A stretch of DNA of 39,019 nucleotides. Source: Planctomycetota bacterium. GTDB lineage: Bacteria > Planctomycetota > J058. Position 1 is the stretch's first letter; every line of letters begins with the position of its first letter. Shown in pieces: positions 30,730 through 38,954 of the stretch. The notes below the pieces were generated by a model, which was not told the origin of the DNA, ran no database searches, and saw only the letters and a program-made list of their open reading frames with translations. Location: contig JAMLIC010000073.1 of the NCBI GenBank assembly GCA_023954375.1, forward strand, positions 1-39,019, given 5' to 3'. The translations under genes were made by a program, and so were the position numbers.

Positions 30730-33700
30730 TCAGTTCGCGGGCGCCTTCGCCTTCGGGTCGAGGCGCACCTCGAGCACGCTCTCCAGGCCCTTGCCGTCCG
30801 CGTCGAGCACGCCGTAGCTCACCAGGCCGCCGAGCATGGCCGCCAGCTCGCGCACGGGGCCCGCCAGCTTCTTGGCGTTCTCCGCCGCGTGCTCCTGGCG
30901 CCAGGCGTGGGCCTTCGGCGCGTGCTCGATCTGGGCCCGCTCCCACGCCTCGGTCTCCGCCTGGAAGGTCTGGAACACCGCGTCCATGTCCTCGTCGCCC
31001 TTCAGGTCGGGGAACTGCGGGCGCGGCTTCGGGCGCAGCTCGCTCGGCAGCGGCGCGAGCTCGCGCGCCAGCCGCTCGCCGTTGTGGAGCGCCTGCTCGG
31101 CCAGGCCCGACCAGCTCAGGTGCGAGAAGGTCAGCGCCTTCGTCGGGTGCCCGGCGATCAGCGCCTTGAACGACGGCGACGCGGCCAGGCTGCCCTGCTC
31201 GGCCTTCGCCGCCAGCGCCCGGGCGAGCGCGTGCTCGGACGTGGCGACGAGCAGCCAGTTGCCCGCGATCGCGAAGCAGGGCGAGATCCCCTTGCCGACG
31301 TCCCGCTCCATGCGCTCGCGCTCGCGGACCGGCAGCTCGAGGCGCGTCGCCTCGACGCCCCCGACCTGCGCCTTCGCCAGCCGCGCCAGGCGCGGGTCGT
31401 CCGCGGCCGGCTCGGCCGGGGCCTCGCGCGGCAGCGTGCCGAACGGGACCGCGTCCTCGGGCAGCTCGAAGCTCGACGACCGCGGCAGCCGGCCGGCGAC
31501 CTCCATCACCTGGCCCGTGTGGTTGGCGACGAGCGTCAGGTCGCCCGGCGCCGCGTCGACCTGCCGCGCCGTGCACAGCCACGCGTCCTCCGAGGCGCGC
31601 AGCTCGAACTGCCAGCCGCGGGTCACGCCCATGCCCAGCTCGAAGTCGATCAGCCCGTGCTCGGCCAGGTCGCTGAGCGTGCCGAAGGCCTCGACCCCGT
31701 CGCCGTCCATGTCGCCGTCGCGGAACAGCCCCTGCGCCGCCGCGATCTGCCGCAGCATCGTGCGCGCGGCCGCGTCGTCGGCCTTCGCGCCGCCCGCGCT
31801 GGCGTTGAGCGCCTTCAGCCCGACCGAGAGCAGCCCCTCGAGCGTCTGCGCGAACCCGGCGGCGCCGTCGGCCTTCAGCTCGAGCGCGAGCACGCCCGCC
31901 GGCACGGCGACGACCTCGGGGTCGTCCGAGCCCAGGCGCGGCTGCGACACGAGGCCGAGGCCCACGCCGCCGCCCAGCGGGGCGACCAGCGCCGCGTGGA
32001 CGTCCTTGCCGTCGAGGAGCGAGGAGCTCAGCCCCTCGAGGGCCTCGTTGACCTGCTCGGGGCCGAGCGCGGCCGTGGCCAGCCGGTGCCCGTAGCTCCA
32101 CACCGCCTGCGCGTCGAGCTCGCCCACGAACGAGAGGAACGTCTCCTCGGGCAGCCGCGCCCAGGCCGAGGGCGCGTCCTTCGCCGCGCCGTACGCCTTT
32201 CGCAGGTCCTGGTCGAGCCCCTCGCCCAGCTGCTGCCACGTGCGCAGCGTGTAGGCCCGGCACTCGCGGTCGACGTAGGCCGCCCACGCCTGCGACTCGA
32301 CCCCGTCCATGAAGCCCGAGAGCCTCTTCACCTGCTCGGCCTCGGGGCCGCCCAGGCCGCTCACGAGCCGCTGGTAGGCGCGCGGGTCGAAGTAGGCGAA
32401 GACCGCGTAGCCCTCGGGCAGGCGCTGGACCGCGCGCTGGAACTCGCCCGGCGCCGCGCCCTTCTGCCCCGCCTTGTCGAGGACGCGCTCGATCAGCTCC
32501 TTGCGCGTGCTGATCGCCAGCTCGGCGCCGACCTGCGCCCAGTAGACGTCGGTCGGCCCGCGGACGCAGAAGACCTGCCGCCCGGCGTGCGTCGTGACCT
32601 CGGCCTTGCGCGGGTTGGTCTTCGCCTCCTTGGCGACGATCCCCGACGCGACCGCCACGGCCATGCGGGCGAGCGGGCGGGCGCGCACGAAGGCCAGCGG
32701 GCGCAGGGCCTCCTCCGGCTTGCGGCCCTCGTGGGCCTCGATCGCCAGGGCCACGTCGCTGCCCAGGAGCTCGCGCAGCGGGAACGCCGCCGCGTTCATG
32801 ACCAGGCGACCCTCGAAGGTCGGGTCCCCGTCGAGCTTCTGCACGCCGATCTCGCGCCGCAGCGACGGGGGCAGGGCGTCAGGGTCCTCGAGCAGCTCGC
32901 GCAGGGCGCGCGCGGCCTGCGTCCCCTGCAGGGCGGCGACGGTCTCGCTGCCGGCGACCCGGAGGGCCAGGTCGTAGAGCCCGCGCGCCTCGACGTAGAG
33001 GAACGTGTGCTCGTCGAGGAGCCCGCGCAGGTCGTGGCGCGTCACGTCGCGGAACAGCGCCGCCTCGGCGCGCGAGGCGACGACGCTGGCCTGGTAGAGG
33101 TCGCCCTCCGGGACCTGGAGGCCGAAGGCCAGCCCGTCGACCGGGGCCAGGTCGGCCAGCAGGACGGACAGCTCCTCGCCGTCGAACGCCCTGGCGTCGA
33201 ACTCCTCGCCCAGGCGCTCGACCGTTCGCTTGACGGCCGCGACCAGGCGCTCGCGGTCACGGACGAGCTGCATGTCGACCCAGGCGTAGCCGGCGACGTC
33301 GCGCGGCAGGGCGTTGAGCTCGCTGCGGAACGCCGGCTGGTCGGCCAGGCCGGTCTTCACGCCGGCGCGCACGTCGAGGACGGCCTTGACCGTGTCCTTG
33401 TCGAGGCTCGCCACGAGGACGTCGCGCGCCATGCTGAAGTGGACCTCGGTGCGGCCGCTCTTGCGCGTCACGAGGTCGAAGCCGTGGTAGGGCTCGACCG
33501 TGGCGTCGGCGCCGGCGAGCGTGCCCTTGAGGCGCTCCCACACCTTCGTCCACTCGCCCTCGACCGCGACCGTCTTGGCCAGCCCGACGAGGTCGATGCG
33601 CGTCGCGACGAAGGCGCTGGGCTCGGGCCCGGCCAGGAGGCCCAGGCCGACGTTCTGTCCGAGCGCGAGGAGGAGGTTCTTCTCGGAGAGCGGCAGGCCG

Positions 33701-33987
33701 AGCGCCTTCAGGTCGGCCATCGCGGGCGAGTCGTTGAGCGAGAGGAGCTGCTCCCAGGCCTCGTCGACCTTCTTGCGCGTGGCCGAGCGCTCGTAGTCGC
33801 CGCGCACCGGCCCCGCCCGGAACGCCTCGAGCGTCCCCTCGAGGTCGCGCACCTCCAGCCACACCGTCGTGTGCGCCGGGGCGGCCTCCGCGAGCCGGTA
33901 GGGGCGGCTCGCGAACGCCTGCATGATCCCGAAGCCGACGCCGCCCAACGCCAGGACCGCCACCGCGGTCGCGACACCCTTGTTCAT
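30730..33987 (-). CDS. Exported or membrane-anchored protein of unknown function with embedded pilin-like segment, 1085 aa
   Basis: One N-terminal hydrophobic segment (MNKGVATAVAVLALGGVGFG then IMQAFA) acts as signal or anchor. The rest is a large soluble region with repeated alpha/beta motifs (VWLEVRDLEGTLEAF; LYVEARGLYDLALRV; FAYFDPRAYQRLV; LLVATSEHALARAL) reminiscent of DUF3352-like proteins; this assignment is tentative. About residues 735-835 contain MLRQIAAAQGLFRDGDMDGDG, then GTLSDLAEHGLIDFELGMG, GWQFELRASEDAWLCTARQV and VANHTGQV. That pattern resembles the globular part of planctomycete pseudopilin-like (type II secretion-type) proteins. ATG 33987 is chosen because GGGAAGAGGG precedes it and the upstream in-frame residues look non-coding. 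It has no overlap with neighbours and appears to be its own transcription unit. Confidence 0.78.
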   Translation of the reverse strand: MNKGVATAVAVLALGGVGFGIMQAFASRPYRLAEAAPAHTTVWLEVRDLEGTLEAFRAGPVRGDYERSATRKKVDEAWEQLLSLNDSPAMADLKALGLPLSEKNLLLALGQNVGLGLLAGPEPSAFVATRIDLVGLAKTVAVEGEWTKVWERLKGTLAGADATVEPYHGFDLVTRKSGRTEVHFSMARDVLVASLDKDTVKAVLDVRAGVKTGLADQPAFRSELNALPRDVAGYAWVDMQLVRDRERLVAAVKRTVERLGEEFDARAFDGEELSVLLADLAPVDGLAFGLQVPEGDLYQASVVASRAEAALFRDVTRHDLRGLLDEHTFLYVEARGLYDLALRVAGSETVAALQGTQAARALRELLEDPDALPPSLRREIGVQKLDGDPTFEGRLVMNAAAFPLRELLGSDVALAIEAHEGRKPEEALRPLAFVRARPLARMAVAVASGIVAKEAKTNPRKAEVTTHAGRQVFCVRGPTDVYWAQVGAELAISTRKELIERVLDKAGQKGAAPGEFQRAVQRLPEGYAVFAYFDPRAYQRLVSGLGGPEAEQVKRLSGFMDGVESQAWAAYVDRECRAYTLRTWQQLGEGLDQDLRKAYGAAKDAPSAWARLPEETFLSFVGELDAQAVWSYGHRLATAALGPEQVNEALEGLSSSLLDGKDVHAALVAPLGGGVGLGLVSQPRLGSDDPEVVAVPAGVLALELKADGAAGFAQTLEGLLSVGLKALNASAGGAKADDAAARTMLRQIAAAQGLFRDGDMDGDGVEAFGTLSDLAEHGLIDFELGMGVTRGWQFELRASEDAWLCTARQVDAAPGDLTLVANHTGQVMEVAGRLPRSSSFELPEDAVPFGTLPREAPAEPAADDPRLARLAKAQVGGVEATRLELPVRERERMERDVGKGISPCFAIAGNWLLVATSEHALARALAAKAEQGSLAASPSFKALIAGHPTKALTFSHLSWSGLAEQALHNGERLARELAPLPSELRPKPRPQFPDLKGDEDMDAVFQTFQAETEAWERAQIEHAPKAHAWRQEHAAENAKKLAGPVRELAAMLGGLVSYGVLDADGKGLESVLEVRLDPKAKAPAN

Positions 33988-34093
33988 TGCTGCCCTCTTC
34001 CCTCGGAGGGGCGCACCCTCGCAAGAGGGGGGCCGCAGTTCAAGTCCCTGCGCCGTCGGGCTCGTCCGCCCCCTGGTCACCCACTTTCGGGAA

Positions 34094-35098
34094 TCACGCT
34101 GACAAGGGCGATGGCAGCGGCGGGAGCGGCGGAAACCTGCGCAGCGGTTCGACCGCCTCGAGCGCGTGCGCGAGGCGCACCTCGGCGGGCCCGCCGAGGG
34201 CGACCCACGGGATCCCGCGCCGGGTCAGGGCCTCCTCGAACCACGCGTGCATGTCGCGCCGGAGGTGCTCGCTCTCCCTCGTCCCGTCCTGCACGAACGG
34301 GAAGTCGGGCTCGGTGAGCAGGTAGAGGTCGCACCGGCGCGACGCGGCCAGGCGCTCGAGCGCCTCGCACGCGCCGCCCACGTAGCGCCGGTGCCACACG
34401 GTCGTCGCCAGCGGGTCGGTGTCGCACACGAGCACGCGGTCCGCGCGCGCGGCGAGCGCGTCCTCGAGCGTGGCCTGGCCGCGGGCGATCGCCAGCAGGT
34501 CGTCGCTCGTCCAGCGGTCGCCGTCGGGCGCCCAGCGCCGCCCCTCCCAGTAGCTCCGCCCGACCTCGGGCACCCACGCCGTGCCGAGGCGCTCGGCGAG
34601 CGCCCGCGCCAGGGTCGTCGTGCCGCTCGACTCGACGCCGAGCACGACGACGCGGCGGGCGAAGTGCGCCCGCGCCGGCCCGGTGAGCAGGCTCCAGCGC
34701 GCGCCCAGGTCGGCGCGCAGGGCCGTCCCGGAGATCGGGACGGTCGCGCGGTCCGGGTCGACGGCCACGTGGCGCGCGCCCATCGCCCGCGCCCACGGCT
34801 CGCCGTAGGCCTCCGACGTGAACGCCAGGTCGGGGCGCCGCCCGCCCAGCACCTCGAGGGCGCGCGCCCCCCAGGCCTCGGGGGTCTCCGGAATGTCCTC
34901 GGGCACGACCGCGACCTCGACGTCGGGGTGCAGCGCCCGGACCCACCCGGCGCGGACGTCGGCCGGCGGCGCCTGCCCGGGCGCGTCGCCGACGAGGACG
35001 ACGAGGCGCTCGACCTGCGCCTTCGCCACGCGGAGCAGGTGGTCGTGGCCCAGGTGGAAGGGATGGAACTTGCCGACCGTGATCCCGAGGGTCGTCAC
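34094..35098 (-). CDS. nadR: NadR-like NMN adenylyltransferase / ribosylnicotinamide kinase, 334 aa
   Basis: Bifunctional NAD salvage enzyme: phosphorylates nicotinamide riboside and adenylates NMN to NAD+. The N-terminal nucleotidyltransferase has GKFHPFHLGH (9-18, the HxGH signature) and PISGTALR (121-128, ISxTxxR-type). The C-terminal kinase has a P-loop-like GVESSGTTTL (154-163), EVGRSYWEGR, VLVCDTDPLAT and LYLLTEPDFPFVQDGTR. In the P-loop the usual Lys is Thr. It lacks the helix-turn-helix repressor domain of the enterobacterial NadR. GTG 35098 overlaps the pnuC stop as GTGA, so PnuC uptake and NadR trapping of nicotinamide riboside are co-expressed. Confidence 0.93.
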   Translation of the reverse strand: MTTLGITVGKFHPFHLGHDHLLRVAKAQVERLVVLVGDAPGQAPPADVRAGWVRALHPDVEVAVVPEDIPETPEAWGARALEVLGGRRPDLAFTSEAYGEPWARAMGARHVAVDPDRATVPISGTALRADLGARWSLLTGPARAHFARRVVVLGVESSGTTTLARALAERLGTAWVPEVGRSYWEGRRWAPDGDRWTSDDLLAIARGQATLEDALAARADRVLVCDTDPLATTVWHRRYVGGACEALERLAASRRCDLYLLTEPDFPFVQDGTRESEHLRRDMHAWFEEALTRRGIPWVALGGPAEVRLAHALEAVEPLRRFPPLPPLPSPLSA

Positions 35099-35739
35099 GG
35101 GGCCGCGCGCTCGGCCAGGAGGCGGCGGAAGGTGAGGAGCCCGCCGAGCGCCAGGACCCAGAAGCCCACGTAGAGCGCGCTCGTCAGGTAGAGCCCGCGC
35201 GAGGCGTAGAGCGGCACGTAGATCGTGTCGACGAGGAGCCACACGTACCAGCTCTGGACGAAGCGGCCCATCAGGTAGGCGTGCGCCACCAGGCTCAGGA
35301 CGGTCGTGAGCGCGTCCCAGAAGGGCACCTCGCCGCGGAGGTGCACCAGGACCTCGTACAGCCCCCAGGTGGCCCCTGCGACGACGAGCAGCGTCGGTGC
35401 CCACCACCACGCGGGCAGGCACGACACCGGCCGCTCCGTGCGCGCGGGGCCACCCTTCAGCCAGAGCCAGATCGCCTGCAGGCTGGTGACGAAGTAGACC
35501 GCCTGCAGGCCGACCTCGGCGAACAGGCGCGCCTCGAAGAACACGACGGCGTAGGCCGAGACGCCGACGAGCCCCACCCACCAGCCGAGCGGGTGGTTGC
35601 GCGCCAGGAGCCACACGCTCCAGGCATAGGCGACCGAGGCGACCGCCTCGAGCGGGGCGAGGAGGGTCGTCGCCAGCGGGAGCGCCAGGAGCACGGCGCT
35701 CAGCGCCGCGCCCAGGGCGGCCTGCGCGCGCGGGCTCAC
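35095..35739 (-). CDS. pnuC: PnuC-family nicotinamide riboside transporter, 214 aa
   Basis: Inner-membrane facilitator for nicotinamide riboside, with about seven hydrophobic helices. Family landmarks: WSVWLLARNHPLGWWVGLVG, VYFVTSLQAIWLWLKGG (aromatic binding face), LTTVLSLVAHAYLMGRFVQSW, VWLLVDTIYVPLYASRGLYL. The length is slightly below that of the E. coli protein but normal for the family. GTG 35739 overlaps the FGE-like gene as GTGA. Directly coupled to nadR, the enzyme that traps the substrate by phosphorylation. Confidence 0.94.
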   Translation of the reverse strand: MSPRAQAALGAALSAVLLALPLATTLLAPLEAVASVAYAWSVWLLARNHPLGWWVGLVGVSAYAVVFFEARLFAEVGLQAVYFVTSLQAIWLWLKGGPARTERPVSCLPAWWWAPTLLVVAGATWGLYEVLVHLRGEVPFWDALTTVLSLVAHAYLMGRFVQSWYVWLLVDTIYVPLYASRGLYLTSALYVGFWVLALGGLLTFRRLLAERAAP

Positions 35740-36608
35740 GCGGGGGCCTGCGGGACGAACACGGGCCGGGCGAAGACCCCGGGCTCGTGGCGCACCCAGC
35801 GCGAGGTCGTCCCCTTGCCCACGTCGAAGCTCCCACCGGGGCTGGCCGCCTCCCGGAAGGTGGCGAACAGGGGCGCCGGGAGGTTCGTGGCAGCGCCGCG
35901 GACCACGCGCAGGTCGCCCGCCTCAGGGCCCGTGGGGTCTCTGCGCGCCCCGCCGGCGTAGGCGGCGGGGTCGTAGCGGTCCTGTGTCCACTCCGCCCCG
36001 CACGCCCGCGCGCCGTACGGGCTCGCGCCGTCCGGACGCCAGTGACCCGCCCGGAACACCCGCTCCCACTGCGCCTCGCTGATCAGCGCCCACCGACCGG
36101 CGAGGCCGACGTCGAAGGCGCCGCGAGCGAGGTGCTCGACGCCCCTCATGGCCTCGTCGTGCGTCACGACGTGATCCTGGGCGAGGATCTCCTGCCGGTA
36201 GCGCTCGTCGACGCGCGACAGCCACTCCTCGCCGTACCACACGGACACGCCCGACCCGCGCAGCGCCCCGAGCGTCAGCGGCCCCGCCGCCACGTAGAAC
36301 GGCGACAGGTGCACGAGGTGCGCGGGCGCGGCGTCCTCGTCCTGGTCGTCGGCGCCCATGACGAACGGCCCGCCGGGGACGTAGCAGAGCGTGATCGGCC
36401 CGACCTGCCGCCGCCGCGCGGCGAGCTCCGCCTCGAGCTCCGGCCAGAGCTCGTCTGCGCCGAGGCGCCAGGCGAGGTCGAGCGCGGCGACGGCGCGCTC
36501 GTCCTCGCCCGCGCGGCGCAGGAGCGCCACGTGGCGCCGGCGGAGGTCCACGTCGGCCGGACGGCCGAGGACCTCGCGCTCGAGCTCGCGCAGGGCGGCG
36601 TCGCTCAC
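35736..36608 (-). CDS. Degenerate FGE/SUMF1-like protein, 290 aa
   Basis: Resembles the formylglycine-generating-enzyme (sulfatase-modifying factor) fold: VGPITLCYVPGGPFVMGADDQDED (about 68-91), HLVHLSPFYVAAGPLT, RWALISEAQWERVFRAG (normally RLPTEAEWEYA) and a short C-terminal VRGAATN...ATFREAASPGG. The N-terminal 60 residues are helical and HEAT/TIGR02996-like in rhythm (LEREVLGRPADVDLRRRHVALL). The copper-binding cysteine region of active FGE (S-x-C-x-R-Y-type) is not present, so it may be a non-catalytic or differently acting member. GTG 36608 overlaps the radical SAM stop as GTGA. Lying between a peptide-modifying enzyme and a transporter, it may take part in maturation (inference). Confidence 0.72.
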   Translation of the reverse strand: MSDAALRELEREVLGRPADVDLRRRHVALLRRAGEDERAVAALDLAWRLGADELWPELEAELAARRRQVGPITLCYVPGGPFVMGADDQDEDAAPAHLVHLSPFYVAAGPLTLGALRGSGVSVWYGEEWLSRVDERYRQEILAQDHVVTHDEAMRGVEHLARGAFDVGLAGRWALISEAQWERVFRAGHWRPDGASPYGARACGAEWTQDRYDPAAYAGGARRDPTGPEAGDLRVVRGAATNLPAPLFATFREAASPGGSFDVGKGTTSRWVRHEPGVFARPVFVPQAPA

Positions 36609-37900
36609 GGCAGCACCACGGCGGCGTCCTCGCGCGGCGCCCACGAGCACCACGCGTCGGGCGCCTCGAGGTCGCCCGTGGCCGCCAGCGCCCGCGCCCG
36701 GCAGCCGCCGCCGCAGTGGTCGTAGTGGCGGCAGCTCGAGCACTGCTGGTTGCCGTCGAGCGCGCGCAGCCGCCGGAAGGGCGCCCCGCCGGCCCACAGG
36801 TCGTGGAGCGTGTGGTCGCGGAGCGACCCGGCGTCGAACGTCGGCCCGAGCAGGGCGCACGGGTTGACCTCGCCCGTCGGCGTCACGCTGCACACGAGGT
36901 TGCCGGCGACGCAGCCGAACCGCTCGAGGAGCAGCGCCGAGGTCGCCTCGTGCGGGACGTCGGGCGGGTGGAAGAGCGGGATCGACGCCGCCTCCTGCAG
37001 GCGGTCGAGCTCGCGCGTCGCCGCCTGGAAGTCGGCCTGCGAGGGGAGGAGGTCCGGCCGGCCGAGCGCGCGGCCGGCGGGCAGCGCCGGGCGGAGCGTC
37101 AGCGACGCCGCGCCCGCCGCCTCGCAGCGGCGGACGAGGTCGCCCAGGCGGCCGCGGAGCGCGGGCGTGTAGGTGGCGGTCACGCCGACCGGCCGGCGGG
37201 CGGCCAGGCGCGTCAGCCCGGCGAGGGCGCGGCCGAACGCGCCCGGGCCGCGCACGAGGTCGTGCGACGCCGTGTCCGGACCGTCGAGGCTCACCGACAG
37301 GCAGCGGAACGGGCGCGCCGCGAGCGCGTCGGCCAGCGCGTCGTCGACCAGCGTGCCGTTGGTCGTCAGGAGCACGTTCAGCCCGAGCGCGAACGCGTCG
37401 TCGAGCGCCTCGAGCAGCGCCGGGTGGAGGAGCGGCTCGCCGCCCGACACGTGCACCTGCATGCAGCCGAGGTCGACGAGCTCGCGGAAGAGGCGCCGCA
37501 TGAGCGCGGCGTCGAGCGCGCCGAGCGGCCCCGGGCCCGAGTCGGACGAGCAGTGGGTGCAGGCGAGGTTGCAGCCCTGCGTCGCGCCCAGGTAGACGGT
37601 CAGCGGCGCCGAGAGGCGGCCCGGCGCGCTCCGGTCCTCGACCACTCGCGCCGCGAGGCGGCCGCCGTCGACGAGCCCCTCGGCCTCGAGCGCGCCGAGG
37701 AAGGCGCGCTCCGCCTCGTCGCGGGCCTCGAGCGGCGCGCGCAGGAGGAGCGCGGCGGCGTCGGCGTCGTAGGGCACGTACTGGCACGTCTCGCGGTCGT
37801 AGACGAGCGCGCCGAAGTGCTCGCGGCGCAGCACGTGGCGGGCGCCGGTCGCCGCCGCGTGGTCCCAGGCCGGCACGATCGCGCGCGACGGCGCCGTCAC
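36605..37900 (-). CDS. Radical SAM/SPASM peptide-modifying-type enzyme with PqqD-like N-terminus, 431 aa
   Basis: Radical SAM enzyme with CNLACTHC (CxxxCxxC, 110-117), SGGEPLLHP (SAM-binding GGE motif), LLTTNGTLVDD and SVSLDG. The C-terminal SPASM-type cluster has FGCVAGNLVCSVTPTGEVNPC then CSSCRHYDHCGGGCRARALA and a final Cys (DAWC). Residues about 25-80 (REHFGALVYDRETCQYVPYD to LEAEGLVDGG) look like a PqqD/RRE-type peptide-recognition domain. This architecture (RRE-rSAM-SPASM) is that of PqqE-, sactipeptide- and ranthipeptide-type maturases. GTG 37900 overlaps the preceding 69-residue ORF as GTGA, making that ORF the natural candidate substrate. Confidence 0.92.
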   Translation of the reverse strand: MTAPSRAIVPAWDHAAATGARHVLRREHFGALVYDRETCQYVPYDADAAALLLRAPLEARDEAERAFLGALEAEGLVDGGRLAARVVEDRSAPGRLSAPLTVYLGATQGCNLACTHCSSDSGPGPLGALDAALMRRLFRELVDLGCMQVHVSGGEPLLHPALLEALDDAFALGLNVLLTTNGTLVDDALADALAARPFRCLSVSLDGPDTASHDLVRGPGAFGRALAGLTRLAARRPVGVTATYTPALRGRLGDLVRRCEAAGAASLTLRPALPAGRALGRPDLLPSQADFQAATRELDRLQEAASIPLFHPPDVPHEATSALLLERFGCVAGNLVCSVTPTGEVNPCALLGPTFDAGSLRDHTLHDLWAGGAPFRRLRALDGNQQCSSCRHYDHCGGGCRARALAATGDLEAPDAWCSWAPREDAAVVLP

Positions 37901-38106
37901 TCCTTCCGCCTCTTCAGCAGGCGCCACTGGATCGCCTCGCCGAAGCAGCCGGCGCTGACCCACGTGCGCTCGACCACCTGGCTGACCTTGCGCAGGCCCT
38001 TCGTCTTGCGCGGGCGCGGACCGAGGGGGGGCCTCGCGGCCTCCTCCAGCGCCCGCGCGAGCAGGGCGCGCTCGCGGGCGGTCAGCTCCTCGGGGATCCT
38101 CGCCAC
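37897..38106 (-). CDS. 69-aa basic peptide, candidate precursor for the coupled radical SAM enzyme
   Basis: No family was recognised. Starting at GTG 38106 (MARIPEELTARERALLARAL onward), the first half is an amphipathic helix suited to leader recognition. The middle is basic (PLGPRPRKTKGLRKVSQ) and the end reads VERTWVSAGCFGEAIQWRLL before a basic tail KRRKE. There is one Cys, in SAGCFG. The open frame extends further upstream without a convincing start, and the ribosome site is weak, so the start is uncertain. The 4-bp overlap with the radical SAM/SPASM gene, small size and helix-plus-core layout fit a RiPP or peptide-derived cofactor precursor. A small DNA- or RNA-binding protein is the alternative. 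Confidence 0.55.
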   Translation of the reverse strand: MARIPEELTARERALLARALEEAARPPLGPRPRKTKGLRKVSQVVERTWVSAGCFGEAIQWRLLKRRKE

Positions 38107-38153
38107 GTGCGCCCAGCATGTCAGCCGGCGAGCGCCGGAGCCAGCCAGCTGAT

Positions 38154-38570
38154 CTACGGCGACTCGGGCGGGTGGCGCTCGGCGGCGCGCTGGACCTGCT
38201 CGAGCGAGCGCTCGAGGTCGTCGCGCAGGTCGCGCCAGGCGCGCGTCGGGGCGTCCTCCGGCTCGGCGGGGCGCGGGGTCGGCCGCGCGCGGCCGCGGAT
38301 CGCGACGCCGAGCCCGAGCAGGTCGATCCCGACGCCCGCGAAGCTCTCGCCGCGCTCCACCCCGCCCGGCGGCAGCATCGGCGACAGCGCCGGGAAGGTG
38401 AAGACGACGTCCCCCAGGCGCAGCTCGAACGCCTCGTCGCGCGGCAGGGGCGGCGTCTCCCACGAGCGGGCGCCCCGCGGCGGCGGCGGGCGGTCCGGGG
38501 GCGGCGCGACGACGCAGCCGCCACCGCCGACGAGACAGGCCGAGACCAGCGTGAGGAGCGCGCGGGCCAT
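38154..38570 (-). CDS. Putative lipoprotein, 138 aa
   Basis: Short exported protein. The N-terminus MARALLTLVSACLVGGGGC has a hydrophobic stretch and a lipobox-like GGGC (Cys about 19) followed by a Pro-rich linker. The body has one beta-like segment (EAFELRLGDVVFTFPALSPM; GVGIDLLGLGVAIRGRAR) and a C-terminal charged helix (RAWRDLRDDLERSLEQVQRA). No family was recognised. The longer open frame upstream of ATG 38570 lacks coding character. 47 bp separate it from the peptide gene of the rSAM run, so it could head that transcript. Confidence 0.65.
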   Translation of the reverse strand: MARALLTLVSACLVGGGGCVVAPPPDRPPPPRGARSWETPPLPRDEAFELRLGDVVFTFPALSPMLPPGGVERGESFAGVGIDLLGLGVAIRGRARPTPRPAEPEDAPTRAWRDLRDDLERSLEQVQRAAERHPPESP

Positions 38571-38668
38571 GCGTGCACTGTGGACGACGCCGGGGGGGCG
38601 CTTCAAGCCGGTCACCGGGCGGGAACACGGCGGGCGGCGGTCGGCGACAATGACCGGCGGAGGTGAGC

Positions 38669-38911
38669 GTGGGCAAGAGCCAGACCGCCGCGGCGAAGCA
38701 GGAGATCCTGAGGCTCCTGGGCCGGGCCCGGGGCGCCGTGCTGGGGGTGAACGAGCTCGCCCGGCAGCTCCGCATGGAGCCGCAGCAGGTGCTCACGCTC
38801 CTCGGCCAGCTCAAGGGGCAGGTCGAGTGCGTGTCGAAGGCGACGATGGAGTCGCGCGCGAGCATGAAGTGGGAGGACGTCGACAGCAAGTGGCGGCTGG
38901 TGCCGCAGTAG
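38669..38911 (+). CDS. Small winged-helix-like protein, 80 aa
   Basis: Compact domain with helices AAAKQEILRLLGRARG, GVNELARQLRM (turn) and EPQQVLTLLGQLKG, then a beta wing VECVSKATM...KWEDVDSKWRLVPQ. The pattern suits a winged helix-turn-helix or similar DNA-binding fold, though no specific family is claimed. GTG 38669 is selected over GTG 38663 because GGAGG (38659-38663) is then 5 nt away; with the earlier GTG the ribosome site would overlap the start codon. Divergent from the lipoprotein gene, 98 bp away, so it might regulate that run (inference). Confidence 0.65.
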   Translation: MGKSQTAAAKQEILRLLGRARGAVLGVNELARQLRMEPQQVLTLLGQLKGQVECVSKATMESRASMKWEDVDSKWRLVPQ

Positions 38912-38954
38912 TGTGATCGCGGCTGCGGCCGAGGATGGCGGGCGATGCGTGCGT

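Noticed and set aside
38118..38889. Long open frames overlapping the lipoprotein and peptide genes on both strands
   Set aside because: They lack ribosome sites and coding character, and conflict with the motif-supported lipoprotein, peptide and winged-helix genes.
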